In this document: positions 27,386-33,855 of the stretch, in pieces | How positions within the stretch are numbered: position 1 is the stretch's first letter | Layout of the letters: each line of letters opens with the position of its first letter | NCBI RefSeq assembly: GCF_019799905.1 | Contig: NZ_JABGCI010000004.1 | Span: 1 to 64,000, forward strand | Origin: Trujillonella endophytica | GTDB lineage: Bacteria; Actinomycetota; Actinomycetes; Mycobacteriales; Geodermatophilaceae | Direction of reading: 5' to 3' | DNA: 64,000 nucleotides | Notes under the pieces: generated by a model | Told to the model about the DNA's origin: nothing | Seen by the model: only the letters and a program-made list of their open reading frames with translations | Databases searched by the model: none | Program-made: the position numbers and the translations under genes

Positions 27386-28198
27386 GTGACGGACATCCTG
27401 GACGGCTCCGCCCCCGACAGCGCCGCACCCGAGGGCCGGACGCTGGTCGAGACCGGGGAGCCGGTCGCCGGTTCGATGAGCCGGTCGGCGGCGACCATCC
27501 TGTTCGACCCGGGCGCCTCCCGGGTGACCGTCGATGCTCGCCTCGCCGCGTGCCTGTGCCGGGTGGCGGCCGACAGCGCGCTGCTGCCCGTGCCCCGCGA
27601 GCGCGTCCGGGCGGGGGCGGCGCTGGCCTTCGCCGTGGAGCTGACCGTGACCCGGGCGTCACAGGGCCGGCCGGTGCGCACGGACGGGTTCCTCGACCCG
27701 GACGTCGGCGGCCGCGCGCCGGCCGACGAGCTGGCCGAGGCCGCCGTCCTGGCCGCCCGGCAGACGCCGGAGGAGTGGCGGGTCCGCCACCTCGGTTACC
27801 TGCTGGCCGAGGCCGCGGTCTCCGCCGACCTCGACGCCGGCGTGCTGCACGCCGGGCTCCGCCTCGCCGGCGAGCTCACCGGCCGGCAGCTCGTCGTCCT
27901 GGCCGCGGTCGGCCGCCGGGAGCGGACGCCGCTGCCCATGGCGCCGCTGCCGGCCGACCCCCGTGGCTGGACGGCGTGGGGTGCGCTCCAGGACGTCGCC
28001 GACCTGCAGCGCCGCGGCCTGCTCGACCCGCCGCCGGTCGCCTCCCGCCCGGGAGGACCCGTGCTCCCCCGGCTGCGGATGGCCGACCTGCGGCTGACGC
28101 GGCGCGGCGTGCTCGTGCACCGGCTGCTGGCGCTGGACTTCGTCCGTGACGAGGCCGTCGCCGCCATGCTGGCCGCCCTGGACCTCCCCCGGTCCTGA
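27386..28198 (+). CDS. Hypothetical protein
   Basis: This 270-aa soluble protein is not confidently recognised. It is Ala/Leu-rich with predicted helices, an N-terminal low-complexity 30 residues, a central TPEEWRVRHLGYLLAEA block and a C-terminal LRLTRRGVLVHRLLALDF segment. A distant relation to GPP34/GOLPH3-like actinobacterial proteins is possible but not shown. GTG at 27386 is chosen. It is divergent from narK by 188 bases. Confidence 0.65.
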   Translation: MTDILDGSAPDSAAPEGRTLVETGEPVAGSMSRSAATILFDPGASRVTVDARLAACLCRVAADSALLPVPRERVRAGAALAFAVELTVTRASQGRPVRTDGFLDPDVGGRAPADELAEAAVLAARQTPEEWRVRHLGYLLAEAAVSADLDAGVLHAGLRLAGELTGRQLVVLAAVGRRERTPLPMAPLPADPRGWTAWGALQDVADLQRRGLLDPPPVASRPGGPVLPRLRMADLRLTRRGVLVHRLLALDFVRDEAVAAMLAALDLPRS

Positions 28199-28243
28199 CG
28201 GTCCTACGCTGACCGCCGGTCGGCCACTCCTGCAGGAGGTCCC

Positions 28244-28474
28244 GTGCCCGACGCCCTGCCCGTGCTGATCGTCGTCGCCGTGCTCGCCGTGGCACTGCTC
28301 GCCGTGGCACTGCTCGCCGGGAGCCGGCCGGCCGTCGGCCGGCGGCACCGACGCGACCAGGACGCGCCGCGGCCGTCCAACGACCCGCCGCGCGCCGGCG
28401 ACCCCGCCGGGCCGGCCGATGCGCGCGGTGCGGTGAGCCGGCACAGCTGGATGCTCGGCGGCGGTGGCGTCTGA
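28244..28474 (+). CDS. Small single-pass membrane protein
   Basis: This 76-aa protein has one N-terminal hydrophobic helix (about residues 4-27, LPVLIVVAVLAVALLAVALL) and a basic, Pro/Asp-rich cytoplasmic or periplasmic tail. A near-repeat VLAVALLAVALL is encoded by a short tandem duplication. GTG start with CAGGAGG at good spacing. No recognised family. Confidence 0.65.
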   Translation: MPDALPVLIVVAVLAVALLAVALLAGSRPAVGRRHRRDQDAPRPSNDPPRAGDPAGPADARGAVSRHSWMLGGGGV

Positions 28475-28567
28475 CCGCGTGCTCGTGACGCGATCGTGAC
28501 CGGGACCCTGTGGGGTCCCCGGGCCGTCCGCCGCGTGTAGGGAGCAGGACCGGCGGGAGGGGACTGC

Positions 28568-28720
28568 GTGCGCGAGGACGACGACCAGGCCTTCGCGGAC
28601 TTCGTGTCCCGCGTCGTCGTCGGTGAGCCGGTCGAGGGCCTGGCCACGGTGCAGACCCTCGCCGCCGACGGCACGGTCCTCGCCGAGACCGCGCCCATGG
28701 GGTTCGTCGAGTGGGAGTGA
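28568..28720 (+). CDS. Small acidic protein, 50 aa
   Basis: GTG at 28568 follows a strong GGGAGGGG ribosome site. The product begins VREDDDQAFADFVSRVV and ends APMGFVEWE. It is acidic, soluble and of unknown family. Its stop overlaps the next small reading frame by four bases (GTGA), which suggests a translationally coupled pair. Too short for many gene finders. Confidence 0.6.
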   Translation: MREDDDQAFADFVSRVVVGEPVEGLATVQTLAADGTVLAETAPMGFVEWE

Positions 28721-28866
28721 CCGGGTCCGAGCCGGCGTCGGTGGTGGCCGCCCGCCAGCTGGCCGAGGAGGCTCAGTTGCGGCCGGCGCGCCGGCCGGTG
28801 CGACGCATGCCCCGCACGGCCACGCCGCCGGTCGAGGCGCCGGCCGAGGCCGAACCGGTCCGCTGA
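28717..28866 (+). CDS. Small basic protein, 49 aa, coupled to the preceding small gene
   Basis: The GTG at 28717-28719 overlaps the TGA of the upstream 50-aa gene. The product begins VTGSEPASVVAARQLAEEA, then an Arg/Pro-rich middle (RPARRPVRRMPR), and an acidic tail. A GTG six bases upstream in the same frame is an alternative start. An acidic protein followed by a basic one with a 4-base overlap resembles a partner pair, but no family is recognised. Confidence 0.5.
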   Translation: MTGSEPASVVAARQLAEEAQLRPARRPVRRMPRTATPPVEAPAEAEPVR

Positions 28867-28948
28867 CTCGCCGGGCAGGCAGACGTGAGCGCGACCGGCG
28901 CCGTCGCTATGGTCCGCGCCACATCCGCCCGCACCGCACGGAGGACAC

Positions 28949-29395
28949 GTGGACCTGCAGACGCTCGCCGACCGCATCGAGATCCGGGACGTCCTGACCC
29001 GCTACTGCCACGGGATCGACCGCGGCGACTGGGAGATGTACCGCAGCGTGTTCACCGAGGACGCCGTCGTCGACTACTCCTCGGCGGGCGCCCCGAAGCT
29101 CCCCCGCGACGAGATGGTCGCGTTCCTCGCCGAGAGCTTCGCGGCGTTCCCGTTCACCCAGCACCACGTCACGAACGTCGAGGTCCACCTCGACGGCGAC
29201 ACGGCGAAGGTGGTGGCCGACTTCTACAACCCGATGCAGATCCCGGGGATGCAGGGCTTCACGTACACCGGCGGCTACTACCACCACGACATGGTCCGGA
29301 CGCCCGACGGCTGGCGGTCCCGGCACCTCTACGAGGAGAGCATCTGGTTCGTGAACCCGGTGCAGGCCCCGCCGGAGGGTGTCGTCGTCGGCTGA
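28949..29395 (+). CDS. SnoaL-like / NTF2-fold protein
   Basis: This 148-aa protein of the SnoaL_4 type starts LQTLADRIEIRDVLTRYCHGIDRGDWEMYRSVF, with the later QHHVTNVEVHLDGDTAKVVADF strand and HLYEESIWFV. Proteins of this fold include small-molecule isomerases, dehydratases and binding proteins; substrate unknown. GTG start with GGAGGA seven bases upstream. Confidence 0.88.
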   Translation: MDLQTLADRIEIRDVLTRYCHGIDRGDWEMYRSVFTEDAVVDYSSAGAPKLPRDEMVAFLAESFAAFPFTQHHVTNVEVHLDGDTAKVVADFYNPMQIPGMQGFTYTGGYYHHDMVRTPDGWRSRHLYEESIWFVNPVQAPPEGVVVG

Positions 29396-29401
29396 GCGGC
29401 A

Positions 29402-29435
29402 GCGGGCGCCGCCCCCGGTTGGGAGCGGCGCCCGC
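29402..29435. terminator. Bidirectional hairpin terminator
   Basis: GCGGGCGCCGC (29402-29412) and GCGGCGCCCGC (29425-29435) are a perfect 11-base stem with a 12-base loop. It lies between the SnoaL-like gene (plus) and the siderophore-binding protein gene (minus), both of which end here. Confidence 0.7.
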
Positions 29436-29452
29436 CGGCGGTCAGGTGGTGA

Positions 29453-30475
29453 TCACGCGGCCGCGCCCTGCACGACCTCCGAGATCTGCGGCACCAGGCT
29501 GTCGAGCAGGTACGGCAGGCTCAGCACGCTGGAGAACTGCAGCGCGTCGTAGTCCGAGCCCTCGACGAACAGCGAGCGCCCCTCGGCCACCGCGGGGATG
29601 GAGTCGAGCACCGGGTCGCCCTCGATCTGCGCCCGCTCCTCCGCCGAGCCGGACTGCCACAGCAGGACGTCGGCGTCGAGCAGGCCGGCCTGCTCCTGGC
29701 TGACCGTCCCGTAGAACTCGTCCCCGGCGATCTCGTCCAGCTCCGGCGCGACGACCATGCCGAAGTCCAGGAAGAACTGCGTGCGGGTGTCGCTCGAGGC
29801 GTGGAAGGGGTACTCGCCCTCGTAGGCCACGCCCGAGAGGGTCACCGTCCTCCCCTCCAGCTCCGGGTGGGCGGCGCGCACCTCCTCGAACTGCGCCTCG
29901 ACCTCGGCGACCATCTCCTCGGCCCGCTCCTCCTGGCCCAGCGCACGGCCGGTGATGAGCGTCTGGTCCTGCCAGGGGGTGCCGAAGGCCGGGAACTCCT
30001 CGGGCTGGACGACGACCGGCGCGATGCCGCTGAGGGTGTCGTACTCGGCCTGGGTCAGGCCCGCGGTCACGGCCATGATCAGGTCCGGCTCCAGCGCGGC
30101 GATCTGCTCGGCGTCGACCTCGGTGCGGTCGAGGATCTCCGGCTCGGCGACGCCGGCCGCCTCGTCCGCCCAGGGGAAGAAGACGTCGTCCTCGGGGCCG
30201 AAGGCGTAGCGGACGGCCACCGGGACGACGTCGAAGGCCAGGATCGCGTCCTGCTCGGTGTAGCCCAGGGAGACCACCCGCTGCGGCTCCTCGGGGATCC
30301 CGGTCTCGCCGTAGGCGTGCTCGATGGTCACGGGGAAGGCCGACGAGCCCCCCGACGACGTCGACGACCCGGCGGAGTCGCCGCTGTCGTCGTCGTCGGA
30401 GCCACAGCCGGTGAGGGCCAGCGAGAGCGACAGGCCCGCGAGGACGGCGCCCCGCGTGCGTCTCATGATCGACAT
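29453..30475 (-). CDS. Iron-siderophore ABC transporter substrate-binding lipoprotein
   Basis: This 340-aa FepB/FhuD-like protein has a lipoprotein signal peptide with lipobox LTGC (Cys24), a Ser/Asp/Gly-rich linker (about 25-45) and a class III binding fold: VVSLGYTEQDAILAFDVVPVAV, LEPDLIMAV and a C-terminal lobe. It should bind ferric siderophore outside the membrane. No permease or ATPase gene adjoins. An IdeR-type box lies 30 bases upstream, so iron repression is expected. A second Met three codons in is an alternative start. Confidence 0.92.
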   Translation of the reverse strand: MSIMRRTRGAVLAGLSLSLALTGCGSDDDDSGDSAGSSTSSGGSSAFPVTIEHAYGETGIPEEPQRVVSLGYTEQDAILAFDVVPVAVRYAFGPEDDVFFPWADEAAGVAEPEILDRTEVDAEQIAALEPDLIMAVTAGLTQAEYDTLSGIAPVVVQPEEFPAFGTPWQDQTLITGRALGQEERAEEMVAEVEAQFEEVRAAHPELEGRTVTLSGVAYEGEYPFHASSDTRTQFFLDFGMVVAPELDEIAGDEFYGTVSQEQAGLLDADVLLWQSGSAEERAQIEGDPVLDSIPAVAEGRSLFVEGSDYDALQFSSVLSLPYLLDSLVPQISEVVQGAAA

Positions 30476-30504
30476 GGCTGCCAGTTCTAGCCGGACGGAC
30501 CGAC

Positions 30505-30523
30505 TTAGGCAAGCCTCACCTCA
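30505..30523. promoter_or_regulatory. IdeR/DtxR iron box
   Basis: TTAGGCAAGCCTCACCTCA matches 15 of 19 positions of the DtxR/IdeR consensus (TTAGGTTAGCCTAACCTAA). It lies 30 bases upstream of the ATG of the siderophore-binding lipoprotein, where a bound repressor would cover the promoter. Confidence 0.85.
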
Positions 30524-30554
30524 CTGCACGGCCGGATCGTGACGGGCCGGGCGC

Positions 30555-30962
30555 TCATGCGTCGACGACGAGCATCCCGTCGACCTCGCGCACCGGGTAC
30601 TGGCGCACCGCGAGCGAGCCGCTGGCGGCGGTGCCGTCGACCCAGCGGTAGGCGTACAGGTGCAGCGGGCAGACCAGCACGTCGGCGTCGGTCTGCCCGT
30701 CGGCGAGCGGGCCCCCCGCGTGCGGGCAGCCGGCCTGGGTGGCGTGCAGCGAGCCGTCGCGCAGCCGGAACACCGCGACCTGGGTGTCCCCGGCCACGAA
30801 GGCCCGCCCCTCCCCCGGCGGGACGTCCTCCGCCCGGCCGACCGTGTACGCGCGGCCGCCCGGCGCCGGCGCCCGGCCGGGGACGGCGACCTCGGTGGCC
30901 GGGCTGCCGATCTCCGTGCCCGGGGTGGTCGGCTCGGCGACCTCGGTGTGCGTGACGCTCAT
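30555..30962 (-). CDS. nirD: Nitrite reductase small subunit, Rieske type
   Basis: This 135-aa protein has a 35-residue Pro/Thr-rich N-terminus and a Rieske [2Fe-2S] domain. The cluster ligands are in CPHAGG and CPLHLYAY (C-x-H ... C-x2-H). It is the small partner of NirB in NADH-dependent nitrite reduction to ammonium. ATG overlaps the nirB stop by four bases (ATGA). The cluster pattern is intact, unlike the cluster-less NirD of enteric bacteria. Confidence 0.93.
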   Translation of the reverse strand: MSVTHTEVAEPTTPGTEIGSPATEVAVPGRAPAPGGRAYTVGRAEDVPPGEGRAFVAGDTQVAVFRLRDGSLHATQAGCPHAGGPLADGQTDADVLVCPLHLYAYRWVDGTAASGSLAVRQYPVREVDGMLVVDA

Positions 30963-33508
30963 CGGACGGGCACCTTCGGCAGCGCGATCAGGGGCAGGGA
31001 GGGGCGGAACTGGCCGGGCGTCGCCGGCTCGGCGGCGTCGGTCCCCCACGGGTCGCGGTAGGCGTCCACCGAGCGCTGCATCCCGGCGTCGAGGTCGGCG
31101 CAGATGCCCTCGCTGTCCTCCAGCAGGACCTGCTTGATCTTCTCCAGGCCGACCCGCGGCACGAAGTCGTAGGTCCGCTCGAGCCAGTTGGCGTTCTCCC
31201 GGTAGTACTGCATGAACCGCCCGGCGAGCTCGATCACCGCCTCGGTGGAGTCGACGGTGGCCAGGAGGTCGCCCTTGCGGACCGTCGCCCCGGCGGCGCC
31301 GCCGACGTAGACCTCCCACTTGCCGTTGCCGACCGCGACGACGCCGACGTCCTTGACGTAGGCCTCGGCGCAGTTGCGGGGGCAGCCGACGACGGCGAGC
31401 TTCATCTTCGCCGGGCTCTCGATGCCCTGGAAGCGGGTCTCCAGGTCGATGCCCAGCTGGGTGGAGTCGCCCAGACCGAACCGGCAGAAGTCGCTGCCGA
31501 CGCAGGTCTTCACGGTGCGCATGCTCTTGCCGTAGGCGTAGCCCGAGGGCATGCCCAGGTCGGCCCACATCGCCGGCAGGTCCTCCTTGCGGACGCCGAG
31601 CAGGTCGATCCGCTGGCCGCCGGTGACCTTGACCATCGGCACCTCGTACTTCTCGGCGACGTCGGCGATCTTCCGCAGCTGGGCGGGTGTGGTGACGCCG
31701 CCCTTCATCTGCGGGACGACGGAGAACGTGCCGTCGCGCTGGATGTTGGCGTGGACGCGGTCGTTGATGAACTCGCCGTCCTTCTCCGGGACGAAGTCCA
31801 CGCCCCAGATCATCTTCAGCAGCGAGGTCAGCCCCATCTTCGACTTCGCGTCGTCCTTGCCACCGGGGGCGAGCGCGGCGAAGACCTGGGACACGCTGCG
31901 CAGGTCCTGCTCGCGGATGGCGGCCATGAGCTCGGGCTTGGCCAGCGGGATGCCCGGGACGTACCAGGACGCCGACGGGTCCTCCGGAACGTCGCCGTCG
32001 GCGGCCCACTCGACGATCTGCTTCACCAGCGACTTGCAGGAGCCGCAGCCCTTCCCGGCACGGGTGCGGTCCATGACGGCCCCGACGCTGCCGCAGCCGT
32101 CGGCGACCGCGCCGCAGATGGCGCCCTTGGTGACGCCGTTGCAGTTGCACACCTGGCTGTCGGCCGGCATCTCCGCGACGCCGACCTCCTCGGCGCCGTC
32201 GGAGAGGTCGACCAGCAGCCGGATGCGCTCCTCGGGCAGCGCCGTCCCGCGGTCGAAGGCCTGGGTCAGGTAGGCGACCTTGCGGGTGTCGCCGAGCAGC
32301 GTGGCGCCGACCAGCTTGTCGTCGCGGATGACGACCGACAGGTGCACGCCGCGCTTGGGCTCGCTGATGACGAGGAACTCGTCGTCGTCGCGCTCGGGGG
32401 TGTTGATCCCCATGGTCGCCACGTCGACGCCGGCGACCTTCAGCTTGGTCGCCGTCCGGCTGCCGTGGTACTCGGCGCCGGGGTCGGTGCCGGTGAGGAC
32501 GTCGGCGAGCACCTTCGCGTGCTCCCAGGCCGGCGCGACCAGCCCGTAGACCGAGCCGCGGTGCTGGGCGCACTCACCGATCGCGTAGACGTCGGGGTCG
32601 TCGGTGCGCAGCTGGTCGTCGACGACGATCGCCCGCTCGACCTCCAGCCCCGAGCGCAGGGCGACGTCGCTGTGCGGCCGGACGCCGGCGGCCACCACGA
32701 GCAGGTCGCAGTCCAGCCGGCGACCGTCCTTGAGCAGGACGCCCTCGACGTGCCCGGTGCCGAGGACCTCGCCGGCCATCGCGTCCAGGTGCACGGTGAT
32801 GCCCAGGGACTCGACGCTCTTCTTCAGGATCGCGCCGGCCTCGGCGTCGAGCTGCGCGTTCATCAGCCAGGGCATCGCGTGCACCAGCTCGACCTGCAGC
32901 CCGTGGCCCTGCAGCGCGCGGGCGGCCTCCAACCCGAGCAGCCCGCCGCCCATGACGACGGCGCGCGTGCAGCGGCCGGTCGCGGCGAGCATCGCGCGGG
33001 TCTCGTCGATGGTGCGGAAGCCGTGGACGCCGGCCAGCAGCTCGCCGTCGTCGGTACGGACGCCGGTCATCGGCGGGATGAACGAGTAGCTGCCGGTGGC
33101 CAGGACCAGGTGGTCGTAGGGCGTGACGCTGCCGTCGCTGCCGTGGACGACCTTGGCCGCCGTGTCCGCCCGCTCGACGCGGACGCCGGCGCGCAGGCAG
33201 ACGCCGTTGTCGGCGTACCAGTCGTGGCCGTTGAGGACGATCTCGTCCTCGTGCGACTCCCCGGCCAGGACCGGCGAGAGCATGATCCGGTTGTAGTTGC
33301 CGTGCGGCTCGTCGCCGAAGACCGTGATGCGGAACTGCTCGCCGCCGCCGCGCTCGAGCACCTCCTCGACGAAGCGGGCGCCGGCCATGCCGTTGCCCAC
33401 CACGACCAGCCGGGCGCGGCTGTCGAACTCGTCGTCGCCGAGGCTGAGCGAGGTGAGCCCCTCCGGACGTCCGCCCAGGACCCTGTTCTCCGCCACGCCC
33501 GGGCCCAT
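30959..33508 (-). CDS. nirB: NADH-dependent assimilatory nitrite reductase large subunit
   Basis: This 849-aa cytoplasmic flavo-siroheme enzyme reduces nitrite to ammonium. In order: FAD/NAD domain (about residues 30-330, VVVGNGMAGARFVEE), a NirB C-terminal pyridine-nucleotide tail, a BFD-like [2Fe-2S] domain (about 450-500, CNCNGVTKG and GKGCGSCK), a ferredoxin-like half domain, and the siroheme/[4Fe-4S] domain with CVGSDFC (about residue 669) and GCPRNC (about 706). All cluster cysteines are present. Start ATG at 33506-33508 overlaps the preceding stop by one base. The operon order is nitrate reductase-nirB-nirD. Confidence 0.96.
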   Translation of the reverse strand: MGPGVAENRVLGGRPEGLTSLSLGDDEFDSRARLVVVGNGMAGARFVEEVLERGGGEQFRITVFGDEPHGNYNRIMLSPVLAGESHEDEIVLNGHDWYADNGVCLRAGVRVERADTAAKVVHGSDGSVTPYDHLVLATGSYSFIPPMTGVRTDDGELLAGVHGFRTIDETRAMLAATGRCTRAVVMGGGLLGLEAARALQGHGLQVELVHAMPWLMNAQLDAEAGAILKKSVESLGITVHLDAMAGEVLGTGHVEGVLLKDGRRLDCDLLVVAAGVRPHSDVALRSGLEVERAIVVDDQLRTDDPDVYAIGECAQHRGSVYGLVAPAWEHAKVLADVLTGTDPGAEYHGSRTATKLKVAGVDVATMGINTPERDDDEFLVISEPKRGVHLSVVIRDDKLVGATLLGDTRKVAYLTQAFDRGTALPEERIRLLVDLSDGAEEVGVAEMPADSQVCNCNGVTKGAICGAVADGCGSVGAVMDRTRAGKGCGSCKSLVKQIVEWAADGDVPEDPSASWYVPGIPLAKPELMAAIREQDLRSVSQVFAALAPGGKDDAKSKMGLTSLLKMIWGVDFVPEKDGEFINDRVHANIQRDGTFSVVPQMKGGVTTPAQLRKIADVAEKYEVPMVKVTGGQRIDLLGVRKEDLPAMWADLGMPSGYAYGKSMRTVKTCVGSDFCRFGLGDSTQLGIDLETRFQGIESPAKMKLAVVGCPRNCAEAYVKDVGVVAVGNGKWEVYVGGAAGATVRKGDLLATVDSTEAVIELAGRFMQYYRENANWLERTYDFVPRVGLEKIKQVLLEDSEGICADLDAGMQRSVDAYRDPWGTDAAEPATPGQFRPSLPLIALPKVPVR

Positions 33509-33855
33509 CAGACCTCCACCAGCCCCAGGTCGACGACGAGCTCGCCGGTGACGCCCTCGGGCGCCGCGGCGTGCAGCTCGACGACGGTGCCGCCGGGCAG
33601 GTCCTCCACCACGCGCAGCGGCACGTGCACGTCGCCCTTGGCGCCGATCGGGAACCAGCGCACCGGCTCGCCGTCGCGCACCAGCAGGACGTAGACCAGC
33701 TCGCCGGTCGAGTTGCCGCCGCGGAAGTACAGCGCCTGGGCGGTGAGCCCGGAGGGGACGGTGTACGTCAGCGCGGCGTCGACGGGGCCCGGCTTGGCCA
33801 GGCCCTCGCCGGTGATGGGATAGACGCCTTGCAGGAAGCGGGGAGTGCTCTTCAC
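33508..33855 (-). CDS. Possible internal start: small nitrate-assimilation auxiliary protein
   Basis: GTG at 33853-33855, preceded by GAGGAG with a seven-base gap, starts a 115-aa protein (VKSTPRFLQGVYPITGEG...) in frame with the nitrate reductase. In relatives as I know them this is a free-standing small protein of unknown role that precedes nirB. The retained ribosome site suggests that both a fused and a free form may be made, or that the upstream stop was lost recently. Confidence 0.5.
   Translation of the reverse strand: MKSTPRFLQGVYPITGEGLAKPGPVDAALTYTVPSGLTAQALYFRGGNSTGELVYVLLVRDGEPVRWFPIGAKGDVHVPLRVVEDLPGGTVVELHAAAPEGVTGELVVDLGLVEV

Noticed and set aside
27386..28198. GOLPH3/GPP34 assignment for the 270-aa protein
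   Set aside because: Size and helical composition are suggestive, but the characteristic N-terminal LLLLDDDGR-type block is not found.
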